A stretch of 64,000 nucleotides of DNA from UBA11986 sp031402435. GTDB lineage: Bacteria > Bacteroidota > Ignavibacteria > UBA10030 > UBA6906. The notes beneath the pieces are model-generated. The model was not told where the DNA came from. It did no database searches and was given only the letters and a program-made list of their open reading frames with translations. Of the stretch, positions 32,797 to 42,262 are shown one piece after another. Location of the stretch: NCBI GenBank assembly GCA_031402435.1, contig JANNSJ010000012.1, positions 1 to 64,000 of the forward strand, written 5' to 3'. Every line of letters begins with the position of its first letter. The stretch's first letter is position 1. The translations under genes were made by a program, and so were the position numbers.

Positions 32797-34518
32797 TCAG
32801 ACAGTCAGACGTTTGACAACAACAATAGTGATATCATCGGATTGAGAGACGCCCGCGACATGGTTCTCAACCGCAGCGACGATACATTGAAGAAGTTCGG
32901 AGGTCGGCATTGTTTGATTGGCAATGAGCAAAGCCGCAAGACGTTCCTCACCGAACTGCTCACCCAGTTCATTCATTGCTTCACTGACTCCGTCAGAGCT
33001 CATCACCACCGTATCACCGGGGAGGAGTTGCACCGTATCTTCCGCATAAGGAAAATCTTCGAGCATACCCAGGGGAACACCTCCGGGCTCAAGTCGTCGC
33101 GGCACAGCATCACCGGAAAGAACGAAAGGAAGTTCCTGACCTGCGTTGGTGAATGTCAACTGATGATGCTGGGTATCAAGTACGCCATAGAAGAGCGTCA
33201 CAAATTTGTCGGATCCGGTATACTGGTGGAGTTGTCTGTTTGAGCGTTGCACGCTCTCGCGTACAGAACTATTGTGATGAAACGCTTGGCTGCGGAGAAT
33301 AGCAAGCAGGTTCGCCATCACGAGCGACGCTGGAAGCCCTTTCCCGGAAACATCACCAAGGCAGAGCGCAAGCTTTGTGTCGTTGATCGGATGGAAGTCG
33401 AAGAGATCACCGCCGACTTCCTTGGCAGGAATGGTGCGCGCTGCAAACTCGTATCCCGGAATTTCGGGTAGTTCTTTGGGGATTAAACTCATCTGTACTT
33501 CACGCGCCGCAGTGAGGTCCCGTTCGAGCAAAATTTTCTGTCGCTCCTGTTCATAGAGCCGCGCATTTTCAATTGCAATCGCGGCATGGACAGAGAGGCT
33601 TTCAATCAACACCTCGTCCTCACGGGTAAACGTCCCATTCCTCTTGTTAAGGAGTTGAAACACACCGACGATATTCCCGCCCTTGTTCCTCATCGGCATG
33701 CAAAGGATTGACGTTGTTCGATACCCTGTCGACTTATCGAAGTCAGGACTGAAGCGCGGATCAAGATATGCATCGGGGATGTTGATCGTATCACCGGTGG
33801 CAGCCACATAGCCGGCAATCCCTTTTCCCATCGGCAGGTGAATTTGCACCCGTTCCGCTCCGGCCAGTCCCTTCGCAACTTTTGCCCAAAGCTCATTCTT
33901 CTTTTCGTCAACAAGGTAGACCGTCCCGCGGTCACCGTTGACCATCTCCAGCGCCAGATCGATGATAATCTGCAGCAACACTTCGAGGTCGAGCGTGGAG
34001 TTCAGCTTCTTGGTTGCTTCGATGAGACGCTCGCGCTTGCTCAATTCGAGGCGGGCTTCCAGCGCATTCCTCTCGGTCTCCGCCATAAAATGATGATTCA
34101 GCGCTCTCAAGCGAACGCTTAACACCGTCATCAGCCTGGTGGCAAACGCATGGCTGGAGTGCAACAGGGCTTCGAAGTCATTCTTGTGGAGAGAAAATAT
34201 GACGGTATCTTCGAGTGATGTAACTTTTGCCGACCTGGGGCGACCGTCAATCAGCTCAAGTTCGCCGAAGAAATCACCATCATGCAAAAGCGCCAGAAGA
34301 TACTCCTTGCCATTCCGTGTTATTTTCGAAATCTTCACGCGGCCGGAGCCAATCAGGAACAGTTCTTCACCGTCAGTTCCCTCATCAATAATAACTTCAT
34401 TCGGAAGATAATGACGATGCGTAAGCTTGCTCTTTACCGTGGCGAATGCCGGGTCTGACAGATCCTCAAACAACACGTTATAGCGGACGCGCCCGTCAAT
34501 GGCGTGTTCTTCAGACAT
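32797..34518 (-). CDS. cNMP-binding/GAF/SpoIIE-type serine phosphatase
   Basis: A three-domain cytosolic regulator. Residues about 15-135 are a cyclic-nucleotide-binding domain (GDFFGELELIDGRPRSAKV), about 155-340 a GAF domain, and the C-terminal 240 residues a PP2C/SpoIIE phosphatase. The last shows PAKEVGGDLFDF, ALCLGDVSGKGLPASL, SDGVSEAMN and SQSDDITIVVVKR, all expected metal ligands. It should dephosphorylate an anti-sigma antagonist or similar protein in response to a small ligand. No partner kinase or STAS gene is nearby. The start at 34518 (MSEEHA) has GGAG 10 bp upstream; an in-frame ATG at 34551 would add 11 residues. Confidence 0.9.
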   Translation of the reverse strand: MSEEHAIDGRVRYNVLFEDLSDPAFATVKSKLTHRHYLPNEVIIDEGTDGEELFLIGSGRVKISKITRNGKEYLLALLHDGDFFGELELIDGRPRSAKVTSLEDTVIFSLHKNDFEALLHSSHAFATRLMTVLSVRLRALNHHFMAETERNALEARLELSKRERLIEATKKLNSTLDLEVLLQIIIDLALEMVNGDRGTVYLVDEKKNELWAKVAKGLAGAERVQIHLPMGKGIAGYVAATGDTINIPDAYLDPRFSPDFDKSTGYRTTSILCMPMRNKGGNIVGVFQLLNKRNGTFTREDEVLIESLSVHAAIAIENARLYEQERQKILLERDLTAAREVQMSLIPKELPEIPGYEFAARTIPAKEVGGDLFDFHPINDTKLALCLGDVSGKGLPASLVMANLLAILRSQAFHHNSSVRESVQRSNRQLHQYTGSDKFVTLFYGVLDTQHHQLTFTNAGQELPFVLSGDAVPRRLEPGGVPLGMLEDFPYAEDTVQLLPGDTVVMSSDGVSEAMNELGEQFGEERLAALLIANQTMPTSELLQCIVAAVENHVAGVSQSDDITIVVVKRLTV

Positions 34519-34667
34519 ATTGGAATGACTCCGGAAGGTACGGTTGAACACGACGAGAAGACGGCTTAAACGTACGGGTGTTGCGGACCAAAATCAAGTA
34601 TGCAGCGATCTCAAACACCGCAACTGCCTTTGATTTTCGCAGCATCAATATGTATCTTGACCACATC

Positions 34668-35618
34668 ATGACACCAACACGCACACGTAAACCGCAACGA
34701 CTGAAAAAAGGCGACCTGATCGGCATCGTAACGCCAGCAAGTCCGGTTGCGGACGCATCGCGCATCGACAAAGGCGTGCACTATCTTGAACGTCTCGGTT
34801 ACCACGTCACTATCGGTGCAAATGTCGGAAAGACGAATGGCTACCTCGCGGGCACCGACGAGGAGCGACTCGCCGACCTACACACAATGATTGCAGACCG
34901 ACGCGTCAAAGCCATCATTGCAGTTCGTGGCGGATACGGAACGCCACGCCTTCTTTCCAAGCTCAACTACCGGCTCATTTCACAACACCCGAAGATTCTC
35001 GTTGGCTTCAGTGACATTACTGCATTGCAACTTGCCATTTGGTGCAAATGCCGGCTCATTACGTTCCATGGTCCGATGGCAGGCGTTGAGATGGCAAACA
35101 CCATTGATCCCTTCACTGAGGAATTGTTCTGGCGGACAGTCACATCAACGAAGAAGATCGGATCAATACCATTTCCGGTTGATTTCCAACCATCCTCTCT
35201 GCACGCTGGAAAAGCAACCGGGCGACTGCTTGGCGGCAATCTTTCCCTCCTCGTATCGCTTCTCGGCACACAGTACTTCCCAAATCCAAAAGATGCTGTA
35301 ATATTCATGGAAGAAATCGGCGAAGAGCCATATCGCATCGACCGGATGATGACGCAACTGCGCAACGCCGGCATCCTGTCAAAATGTGGTGCGATCCTCA
35401 CCGGCCAATTCACCGACTGCCTCCCAAACGATCAGGCCAAACCTTCGCTCACCGTCGAGGAACTTCTGAATGAAACAGCACTGCAGATCGCAAAGCCTTT
35501 CCTTTCAAACCTCCCCTTCGGTCACATCTTACAGAAGCTGACGCTGCCGGTCGGCCTCAACGTACAAGTCGATGCGGATGCCAGGACAGTAACATTTCTT
35601 GAAGCTGCGGTTCGTTGA
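34668..35618 (+). CDS. ldcA: Muramoyltetrapeptide LD-carboxypeptidase (S66)
   Basis: LdcA removes the terminal D-Ala from cytoplasmic murein tetrapeptides during cell-wall recycling. The protein shows the S66 layout: LKKGDLIGIVTPASPV at the start, AIIAVRGGYGTPRLL, the nucleophile in VGFSDITALQLAI, then GRLLGGNLSLLVSLLGT and EEIGEEPYRIDRMMTQL with a catalytic Glu. The final LPFGH holds the catalytic His. I chose the ATG at 34668 (316 residues), but 34650 or even 34578 are possible; none has a clear ribosome binding site. It is divergent from the phosphatase gene. A perfect palindrome lies just after its stop. Confidence 0.92.
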   Translation: MTPTRTRKPQRLKKGDLIGIVTPASPVADASRIDKGVHYLERLGYHVTIGANVGKTNGYLAGTDEERLADLHTMIADRRVKAIIAVRGGYGTPRLLSKLNYRLISQHPKILVGFSDITALQLAIWCKCRLITFHGPMAGVEMANTIDPFTEELFWRTVTSTKKIGSIPFPVDFQPSSLHAGKATGRLLGGNLSLLVSLLGTQYFPNPKDAVIFMEEIGEEPYRIDRMMTQLRNAGILSKCGAILTGQFTDCLPNDQAKPSLTVEELLNETALQIAKPFLSNLPFGHILQKLTLPVGLNVQVDADARTVTFLEAAVR

Positions 35619-35651
35619 TGGGTAGTGTTACAGTAACACTACCCGTTGATG
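35613..35651. repeat. Perfect 12-bp palindrome framed by 8-bp direct repeats
   Basis: GGGTAGTGTTAC at 35620-35631 and GTAACACTACCC at 35633-35644 form perfect 12-bp arms around a single base. The copies of CGTTGATG at 35613-35620 and 35644-35651 frame it, the first overlapping the ldcA stop. No T-run follows, so it is not a usual terminator. It lies 8 bp upstream of the -35 box proposed for purN-purH and could be an operator or a tiny insertion with a target duplication. Confidence 0.75.
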
Positions 35652-35658
35652 TGTAACT

Positions 35659-35687
35659 TTGACTTTCATCGCTGTTTTTGCTTAAAT
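35659..35687 (+). promoter_or_regulatory. Candidate promoter of the purN-rodA operon
   Basis: TTGACT at 35659-35664 and TTAAAT at 35682-35687 are 17 bp apart. Two copies of TAACTTTG (35654-35661 and 35724-35731), which match the Bacteroidota -7 form TAnnTTTG, also occur in this gap; the second, with a TTG 20 bp upstream (35701), is an alternative. Start mapping is needed to choose. Confidence 0.45.
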
Positions 35688-35765
35688 TCCTTCAATTTTG
35701 TTGCCTTTGTTGCAGAATAGTTTTAACTTTGTGCGTTCAATGATCACTCTAAGACATTGATTGGC

Positions 35766-36398
35766 ATGTTGCACGTCGCAGTTCTGGGCTCTGGAAGAGG
35801 TTCGAACTTCCAGGCCATACTGAATGCTGTTCAACGCGGTGCCGTGCCCAACATTCGAGTGAGGGTTGTTATCAGTAATAACTCGAATGCTGGAATTCTT
35901 GATCTCGCGAAAACGAACAATATCCCCGCCGTGCATTTGAGTCAGGGGTTGTTTGAGAAAGAATCGCAGTTTGTCGATGCGCTGCTGAACGTGTTGCGAG
36001 AGCATGATGTGAATTTTATTGTGCTCGCCGGATACATGAAACACTTGCATCGCCGCGTGATTGCAGAATACAGGAACCGTGTCATCAACATCCATCCGGC
36101 TCTGCTTCCGAAGTACGGCGGCCAGGGAATGTATGGAATACATGTACACAACGCCGTCGTTGCGCATCGGGAGCGAATCAGCGGAGCAACAGTACATCTT
36201 GTGGATGAGGAGTTTGATCGCGGCGCAATTGTATTGCAAAAGCAGGTGGCACTTGAACCGGAAGATACGCCGGAAACAGTTGCAGCCAAAGTTCTGATGA
36301 TTGAGCACGAGATTTATCCCCGAGCCTTGCAGATGTTTGCTGAAGGGAAGATCAGGATAACGAAAGACGGAGTGACCGTAGATTCATTAGTGAGTTAA
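35766..36398 (+). CDS. purN: Phosphoribosylglycinamide formyltransferase (GART)
   Basis: PurN transfers a formyl group from 10-formyltetrahydrofolate to GAR in the third step of purine synthesis. The frame from ATG 35766 (210 residues) begins LHVAVLGSGRGSNFQAIL, the conserved phosphate-binding start. It continues with VISNNSNAGIL, FIVLAGYMKHL and the catalytic NIHPALLPKYGG with Asn/His, plus GATVHLVDEEFDRG containing the catalytic Asp. ATG 35757 would add three residues. The purH start follows 10 bp downstream, so the two purine genes form the head of the operon. Confidence 0.95.
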   Translation: MLHVAVLGSGRGSNFQAILNAVQRGAVPNIRVRVVISNNSNAGILDLAKTNNIPAVHLSQGLFEKESQFVDALLNVLREHDVNFIVLAGYMKHLHRRVIAEYRNRVINIHPALLPKYGGQGMYGIHVHNAVVAHRERISGATVHLVDEEFDRGAIVLQKQVALEPEDTPETVAAKVLMIEHEIYPRALQMFAEGKIRITKDGVTVDSLVS

Positions 36399-36408
36399 GG
36401 AGAAGTCT

Positions 36409-37950
36409 TTGCCCCAGATCCGCCGCGCACTGATCAGCGTTTCCGACAAACGCGGTCTCATTGAATTCGCGCTCGCCTTGCAAGGAATGAACGTTGAAAT
36501 TATTTCAACGGGGGGTACACATACGCTGCTGACGTCCAACGGTATCAATGCGCGTTCCGTATCCGACGTGACGCATTTCCCTGAAATCCTCGACGGGCGT
36601 GTCAAGACTCTCCACCCGAAAATTCATGGCGGCCTCCTTGCCATTGCGGATAATGCCAAGCACCAGCAACAAATGAAAGACCATGACATCGAAGCGATTG
36701 ACCTGGTCGTGGTGAACCTCTATCCGTTCGAGCAGACCATCGCCCGCAACGGCGTACCACTGGAAGAAGCGGTCGAGCAGATCGACATCGGCGGGCCGGC
36801 AATGATTCGTGCTGCGGCAAAGAATTTCAAACACAAAGCCGTCGTCGTAAACCCTGACCGTTATGATACCATCCTTGAGGAACTGAAAGCAAACGATGGG
36901 TCAATCTCAGAAGCCACGTGCTTTTCGTTGGCCAAGGACGTCTTCCGTCATACCTCCTCGTACGACGCCGTTATTTCCAGATACCTTGACCGTGTGCAGA
37001 AGAGCGATCGACAATTTCCGGAGCTCATGCACGTATCACTCCGTCGTGAAATGGATTTACGGTATGGCGAGAACCCGCACCAACGTGCAGCGCTGTACGG
37101 AAATTTCAGCTCACTCTTTCAGACATTGCACGGGAAAGAGCTTTCGTACAACAATATAGTAGACATTGCTGCGGCGGCGAAGCTGGTTGCAGAGTTCGAC
37201 GAACCAACAGTTGCGATCATCAAACATACGAACCCATGCGGGGTCGGATCCGGTTCTACAATTCTTGAAGCATATTCCAAGGCATTGGCTACTGATATGA
37301 AGTCTGCATTTGGCGGTATTGTGGCAATGAACCGTCCTCTTGACCTTGAAGCCGCAGAGAGGATTGATGGGATCTTTACTGAAGTCGTTATCGCTCCCGG
37401 ATTTTCCGCCGACGTTCTGGAGTTCCTGAAGAAGAAAAAAGATAGAAGACTCATTCGTATTGCCGCCGACCTGCGTGCGCTGGATGAACTGGAAATCAAG
37501 AGCGTGCCGGGCGGCCTTCTTATCCAGGATTCCGACAGGGCCCGCATCACGAAGGACAGTCTCAAGGTCGTCACAAGGCGTAAGCCAACGGAAGAAGAGT
37601 TACGGGCCATGATGTATGCGTGGCGCGTAGCGAAACATGTGAAATCCAATGCCATTGTATATGCACGGACAGATAGAACGGTAGGCATCGGTGCAGGGCA
37701 AATGTCGAGAGTGGATTCATCGCGCATCGCCGCCCAGAAAGCCATCGACGCAGGACTCAGCGTTAAAGGTACTGCCGTCGCATCGGATGCTTTCTTTCCT
37801 TTCGCAGACGGATTACTCGAAGCGGTGAGGGCGGGATCAACTGCCGTCATTCAGCCCGGCGGGTCGATTCGTGATGAAGAAATCATCCACGCTGCTGACG
37901 ACAATAAGATCGCGATGGTGTTCACAGGCATCAGACACTTTAAGCATTAA
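36409..37950 (+). CDS. purH: Bifunctional AICAR transformylase/IMP cyclohydrolase
   Basis: PurH carries out the last two steps of IMP synthesis. The 513-residue length is standard. The N-terminal IMP cyclohydrolase domain shows ALISVSDKRGLIEFA, ISTGGTH and VTHFPEILDGRVKTLHPKIH. The C-terminal transformylase has LRYGENPHQRAALY, ELSYNNIVD, AIIKHTNPCG and SDAFFPFADGLL. Translation starts at a TTG at 36409, supported by AAGGAGAAG and by the family start right after it. mreB begins 17 bp after the stop, which links purine synthesis to the cell-shape genes in one transcript. Confidence 0.97.
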   Translation: MPQIRRALISVSDKRGLIEFALALQGMNVEIISTGGTHTLLTSNGINARSVSDVTHFPEILDGRVKTLHPKIHGGLLAIADNAKHQQQMKDHDIEAIDLVVVNLYPFEQTIARNGVPLEEAVEQIDIGGPAMIRAAAKNFKHKAVVVNPDRYDTILEELKANDGSISEATCFSLAKDVFRHTSSYDAVISRYLDRVQKSDRQFPELMHVSLRREMDLRYGENPHQRAALYGNFSSLFQTLHGKELSYNNIVDIAAAAKLVAEFDEPTVAIIKHTNPCGVGSGSTILEAYSKALATDMKSAFGGIVAMNRPLDLEAAERIDGIFTEVVIAPGFSADVLEFLKKKKDRRLIRIAADLRALDELEIKSVPGGLLIQDSDRARITKDSLKVVTRRKPTEEELRAMMYAWRVAKHVKSNAIVYARTDRTVGIGAGQMSRVDSSRIAAQKAIDAGLSVKGTAVASDAFFPFADGLLEAVRAGSTAVIQPGGSIRDEEIIHAADDNKIAMVFTGIRHFKH

Positions 37951-37966
37951 GGAAGCGTTTCTCCCC

Positions 37967-38992
37967 ATGGGAATTTTCAATTTCTTTTCCGCCGATCTTG
38001 CGATCGATCTTGGCACCGCCAATACGCTCATCTATATGAGAGGGAAGGGTATCGTGTTGAACGAGCCCTCGATTGTTGCGTTCGACCGGAACACCAAGAA
38101 GATCGTTGCCATAGGCAAGGAAGCACAGGAGATGCTCGGTCGCACGCACCGCGACATTCGCACCATTCGACCGATGAAGGATGGCGTGATTGCGGATTTT
38201 GAGATTGCGGAAGGCATGTTACGTGAATTCATCAAGAAGATCCATGCCAACTGGATGCCGAGCCGCCGGATCGTCGTTTGTGTGCCGAGCGGCGTGACCG
38301 AAGTGGAGAAGCGTGCGGTGCGTGATTCTGCCGAACATGCTGGCGCGAAGGAGGTTCACCTCATCGCCGAACCCATGGCCGCTGCCATCGGTGTTGGCCT
38401 CGACGTTGAAGCCCCTGTCGGTAACATGATTGTGGATATCGGCGGCGGCACAACAGAAATCGCTGTCATTGCACTTTCCGGAATTGTGAACGAGGAATCG
38501 GTGCGGATTGCGGGCGATGAGTTGAACAACGCCATCCTGCAATTCTTCAAGAAGAACCACAACATCCTTATCGGTGAACGAACCGCTGAAGCCATCAAGT
38601 GTGAAGTCGGCTCGGCCATGCCTCTGAAAGAAGAGATCAACATCCGTGTGAAGGGGCGCGACCTGGTGAATGGCATCCCAAAAACTACCGAGGCAAGCTC
38701 CGTTGAGATTCGCGAAGCGCTCAGTGAACCTGTCGCTGCAATTGTCGAGGCTGTCAAGCTGACTCTGGAGCGTACTCCACCGGAACTGGCGGCGGACATC
38801 CTTGACCGCGGCGTTATGCTCAGCGGTGGTGGTGCTTTGCTCAAAGGGCTGGATGAACGGATCAGACTCGAAACAAGTCTGCCGGTTCATATCTCTGAAG
38901 ACCCGTTGACGGCCGTTGTGCGCGGCACGGGCAAGGTACTCGAAAACCTCAATCACTACCACAAAGTCCTCATCAAGAGCAGGAGATATTAA
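37967..38992 (+). CDS. mreB: Rod shape-determining protein MreB
   Basis: MreB is the actin-like filament that guides lateral wall synthesis. From ATG 37967 the protein has 341 residues and starts FNFFSADLAIDLGTANTLIY, with an amphipathic N-terminal membrane anchor and the phosphate 1 loop. Further motifs are KDGVIADFEIAEGML, VGNMIVDIGGGTTEIAV (phosphate 2) and GVMLSGGGALLKGL (adenosine loop). Upstream in-frame codons from 37871 belong to purH. AAGG lies ahead of the start. mreC follows 48 bp downstream. The length and motifs are typical, pointing to a rod-shaped cell. Confidence 0.97.
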   Translation: MGIFNFFSADLAIDLGTANTLIYMRGKGIVLNEPSIVAFDRNTKKIVAIGKEAQEMLGRTHRDIRTIRPMKDGVIADFEIAEGMLREFIKKIHANWMPSRRIVVCVPSGVTEVEKRAVRDSAEHAGAKEVHLIAEPMAAAIGVGLDVEAPVGNMIVDIGGGTTEIAVIALSGIVNEESVRIAGDELNNAILQFFKKNHNILIGERTAEAIKCEVGSAMPLKEEINIRVKGRDLVNGIPKTTEASSVEIREALSEPVAAIVEAVKLTLERTPPELAADILDRGVMLSGGGALLKGLDERIRLETSLPVHISEDPLTAVVRGTGKVLENLNHYHKVLIKSRRY

Positions 38993-39040
38993 GGGCCGGC
39001 GGTGCGGTGCACGATGGTTTCCCCCGGCAGATGACAACCT

Positions 39041-39868
39041 ATGAGGCGTCTGGTTGACATAGTTCTCCTGTTCAAAGAGTACCTCGTTCTCATTGTCTAC
39101 GTTGTCATCTCCATCCTTCTGCTCGCACTGAGCGATTCTCCCCAGGTGAGAACAATCCGTTCGCTTACTCTCGGAACCATGGGCTTCGTTGAGGATGCAT
39201 TTGGTTTCATTCCAAATTACTTTGAACTCAAGAGCGAGAACAGGATTCTTCGCGAGCAGAACCTCACGTTGTCCGAGGAGCTTATCAGGCACAGGGAGGC
39301 GAAACTTGAAAACATACGTCTGCATCAGTTGCTCGCACTCAAGGAGGATGCCCCGTTTACCTATCTGAGCGCAAATGTCGTGGGAAAAACCATGAGCCTT
39401 CTCCAGAACACCATCACCATTGATGCGGGAGAGCATGACGGCCTGAAACCCAATATGCCCATCGTGACGGACGCCGGATTGGTGGGAAGGGTGACCACAA
39501 CAAGCTCCGGATACGCGGTTGGACAGATACTCTGGAACAAGGATTTCAGAGCAAGCGCGAAGGTGGAGCGCGGAAGGGTCGACGGTATTGTGTTGTGGGA
39601 GGGCGGCGACTATCTCTCCTTGAAGAATGTTGCCAAGACGCTGGATGTACAGGTGGGCGATGTCGTCATCACCTCGGAGTACAGCAACTTGTTCCCGCCC
39701 GGCATCAAGATTGGCGTCGTCAGTAAGACGTCGCAGACACCTGGGGCGTTATTCCAGACCGTGGAGATCACGCCAAGTGTCGACCTCGTAAGACTTGAGC
39801 AGGTGTTTGTTATCGTCCACACACCGGATTCAGCCCGCGATACCCTCGAACACAAACCTGCAAGGTGA
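39041..39868 (+). CDS. mreC: Rod shape-determining protein MreC
   Basis: MreC is a periplasmic dimeric scaffold that links MreB to PBP2-RodA. The 275-residue protein has one N-terminal membrane segment (about 13-32), a coiled-coil region (about 63-100, ELKSENRILREQNLTLSEEL) and a beta-rich C-terminal domain. The latter contains GEHDGLKPNMPIVTDAGLVGRV and GDVVITSEYSNLFPPGIKIG, typical of MreC. It is placed between mreB and mreD, as usual. The last residues are hydrophilic. Confidence 0.95.
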   Translation: MRRLVDIVLLFKEYLVLIVYVVISILLLALSDSPQVRTIRSLTLGTMGFVEDAFGFIPNYFELKSENRILREQNLTLSEELIRHREAKLENIRLHQLLALKEDAPFTYLSANVVGKTMSLLQNTITIDAGEHDGLKPNMPIVTDAGLVGRVTTTSSGYAVGQILWNKDFRASAKVERGRVDGIVLWEGGDYLSLKNVAKTLDVQVGDVVITSEYSNLFPPGIKIGVVSKTSQTPGALFQTVEITPSVDLVRLEQVFVIVHTPDSARDTLEHKPAR

Positions 39869-39875
39869 ACAACTC

Positions 39876-40370
39876 TTGACGCGCCGGATCTTTTTTTACT
39901 CCCTCCTCTCTCTTCTCTTCATCATCATCGATTCAACACTCGTGAAGTTTCTGGCAGTCGGCAACATCGTCCCGGACATCCTCATTGTCTGGATCGTTTA
40001 TGTGGCGATACGTGAAGGGCAGATTGCCGGCACGACTGCGGGCTTCCTCATCGGACTCAGCATGAACCTGATGGGAACGACGAACGGCATCGTGGGCATC
40101 GCTGCCCTTGCGAAAACCTTTGCCGGATTCACAGCGGGATACTTCTTCAACGAGAATAAAATGTACAGCATGCTCGGAGGGTACCAGTTTATCGTCATTG
40201 TCGGTGTCGCGTCGATGGTGCACAACATTATCTATTTCATTATCTTTCTTCAAGGTAGTGGTTTGAGTTGGATGGAGTCGGTGTTGTACTATGGTGTTCC
40301 GACGACCGTGTATACAGCAGCTGTGGCATTGCTGCCCATGTTTGCATTTGCAAGGAAGTACGTGTCCTAA
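39876..40370 (+). CDS. mreD: Rod shape-determining protein MreD
   Basis: MreD is a small membrane protein of the elongasome. The TTG at 39876 gives 164 residues starting LTRRIFFYSLLSLLFIIIDS, with AGGTG about 8 bp upstream; the frame extends upstream into mreC, but those codons are not MreD-like. About five membrane segments and the segment VPDILIVWIVYVAIREGQ support the call; sequence conservation in MreD is always low. The position between mreC and mrdA is diagnostic. mrdA starts 2 bp after the stop. Confidence 0.9.
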   Translation: MTRRIFFYSLLSLLFIIIDSTLVKFLAVGNIVPDILIVWIVYVAIREGQIAGTTAGFLIGLSMNLMGTTNGIVGIAALAKTFAGFTAGYFFNENKMYSMLGGYQFIVIVGVASMVHNIIYFIIFLQGSGLSWMESVLYYGVPTTVYTAAVALLPMFAFARKYVS

Positions 40371-40372
40371 TC

Positions 40373-42262
40373 ATGCCGATTCAAGACGACATCAACCTGT
40401 ATAGCAAGCGGCGCATGCTGTACACTGTGATTGCGCTGGTGTTTCTGCTGTATCTTGGCAGGCTGTTTCAACTCCAGATGATCTACTCCGACGAGTACGG
40501 AAGGAAGTCTGAGGAAAACAGCATACGCACGATCCCCAAGGAACCTATACGCGGTTACATCTACGACCGGCAGGGAAGAATTGTTGTCGACAACCGTCCC
40601 GCGTTCACCGTCACGATCATGCCCTTTGAGTTCGACAAACGGAACATCAACCTGCTTGCATCCATTCTTGAGGTTGAACCGGCTTACGTTCAGGAACGCA
40701 TGAAGAAAGGCGAAGCGTATAACCGCTTTGTGCCGGTCAAAGTGAAGCGTGATATTGACTTCAAGATTCTCTCTGCGCTTGAAGAGTATCGCGACAAACT
40801 TCCCGGCGTCGATTACCAGATTGAATCAAAACGGTTTTATACCACTCCGGCCCGGGCCTCGCATATCCTGGGCTATACAAAGGAAATCACGGAAAACCAG
40901 CTCAAGACTTTTGGTGAAGGTTACACGCAGGGAGATGTTGCTGGCGCGACGGGGCTGGAGGCAGAGTATGAAGGCGCATTGCGTGGACAGAAGGGCGCCG
41001 AGTTTAGCACTGTGAACGTACGCGGTCAGGTTGTGGGACGCTTTGATAACGGCAAACACGACATCCCTTCCGTGGAGGGGGATGACCTGCTGCTTGCGAT
41101 GGACTTTTCTCTCCAGACGTTAGCTGAATCCCTCTTTGCCGACAGGCGGGGCGCACTCATTGCAATCGATCCGCAAGACGGTGGCATTCTCGCAATGATC
41201 AGTAAACCCGACTACGACCTGTCCCTCTTTAGCGGAGTGACGCCGGCAGATATCTGGCGTTCTTTTAATACCGACGAGGCAAAACCTCTTTTTAACAGAG
41301 CAACGCTCACGCGTTACCCGCCCGGCTCAACGTTCAAGATGATCCTTGCGGCGGCAGCTCTTGAAAAAAAGATAGTCTCCCCCTCTTGGAAGGTTACCTG
41401 CACTGGTTCGTTTCGTATGGGGTCAAAAGTATTTAAAGATGAACACGTCCATGGCACCGTTGATATGGTTGAGGCAATTACCCGATCGTGCAACGTATAC
41501 TTTTACCAATTAATGTTGAAGGTCGGGCTTGATACATGGTCGTTCTACGGTAGCGAATTCGGGTTTGGGAAACCCACGCACGTCGACATTTACGAAGAGA
41601 ACCCCGGCTTGCTTCCAACAACCGAATGGATGAACAAACGCTACGGGGAAAATGGATGGACAAGGGGATTCCTCCCGAGTCTTGGCATCGGGCAGGGAGA
41701 ACTCGGCGTAACGCCTCTACAGATGGCAGTCTACACAATGGTTCTTGGCAACAAAGGACACTACTATCAACCACACGCTGTCAAAGGAATCATTCATAAG
41801 GCAACTCATGACACCGTTGCAGTGAGCGTTGACAAACGCGAAATCAAACTTGGAGCTGAGGCCTGGCGCGTTATCCGGGAAGGTATGAGGGGTGTGGTTG
41901 AGAAACCGGGAGGCACTGGAGGTCTTGCACGCGTGAAGGGAATTGAATCCGCGGGCAAAACGGGCACGGCTCAGAACCCTCACGGGAAAAGTCACGCATG
42001 GTACATCGGGTTTGCGCCGTTTCAGAACCCCAGGATTGCCATCGTCGTGATGATCGAGAATGTGGGCTATGGTGGATCATTCGCAGCGCCTATCGCCGGA
42101 ATGTGTATCGAGCATTATTTGTACGGCAGGCTGACGCGGTTCGACAAAGATGTTTTAACGAAGCAGCCCATCGCTCAAGGTACAGCGAGAAAGAACACCA
42201 ACGTTGCCAACACATCGCCCAACAGTGGTGAACGTACTCCCGTCGCACATAACTCGCCATGA
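40373..42262 (+). CDS. mrdA: Penicillin-binding protein 2 (transpeptidase)
   Basis: PBP2 crosslinks peptidoglycan during elongation together with RodA. From ATG 40373 the protein has 629 residues with an N-terminal membrane anchor (about 18-34). A pedestal domain follows, with RGYIYDRQGRIVVDNRPAFTV cut here to key residues Arg-Gly and Asp-Arg. The transpeptidase domain has Ser319 in PPGSTFK, the SxN motif in RSCNVYF and Lys529 in the KTGT motif. An Asn/Thr-rich tail ends the protein. The rodA start overlaps its stop (ATGA), the usual pairing of these two partners. Confidence 0.96.
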   Translation: MPIQDDINLYSKRRMLYTVIALVFLLYLGRLFQLQMIYSDEYGRKSEENSIRTIPKEPIRGYIYDRQGRIVVDNRPAFTVTIMPFEFDKRNINLLASILEVEPAYVQERMKKGEAYNRFVPVKVKRDIDFKILSALEEYRDKLPGVDYQIESKRFYTTPARASHILGYTKEITENQLKTFGEGYTQGDVAGATGLEAEYEGALRGQKGAEFSTVNVRGQVVGRFDNGKHDIPSVEGDDLLLAMDFSLQTLAESLFADRRGALIAIDPQDGGILAMISKPDYDLSLFSGVTPADIWRSFNTDEAKPLFNRATLTRYPPGSTFKMILAAAALEKKIVSPSWKVTCTGSFRMGSKVFKDEHVHGTVDMVEAITRSCNVYFYQLMLKVGLDTWSFYGSEFGFGKPTHVDIYEENPGLLPTTEWMNKRYGENGWTRGFLPSLGIGQGELGVTPLQMAVYTMVLGNKGHYYQPHAVKGIIHKATHDTVAVSVDKREIKLGAEAWRVIREGMRGVVEKPGGTGGLARVKGIESAGKTGTAQNPHGKSHAWYIGFAPFQNPRIAIVVMIENVGYGGSFAAPIAGMCIEHYLYGRLTRFDKDVLTKQPIAQGTARKNTNVANTSPNSGERTPVAHNSP

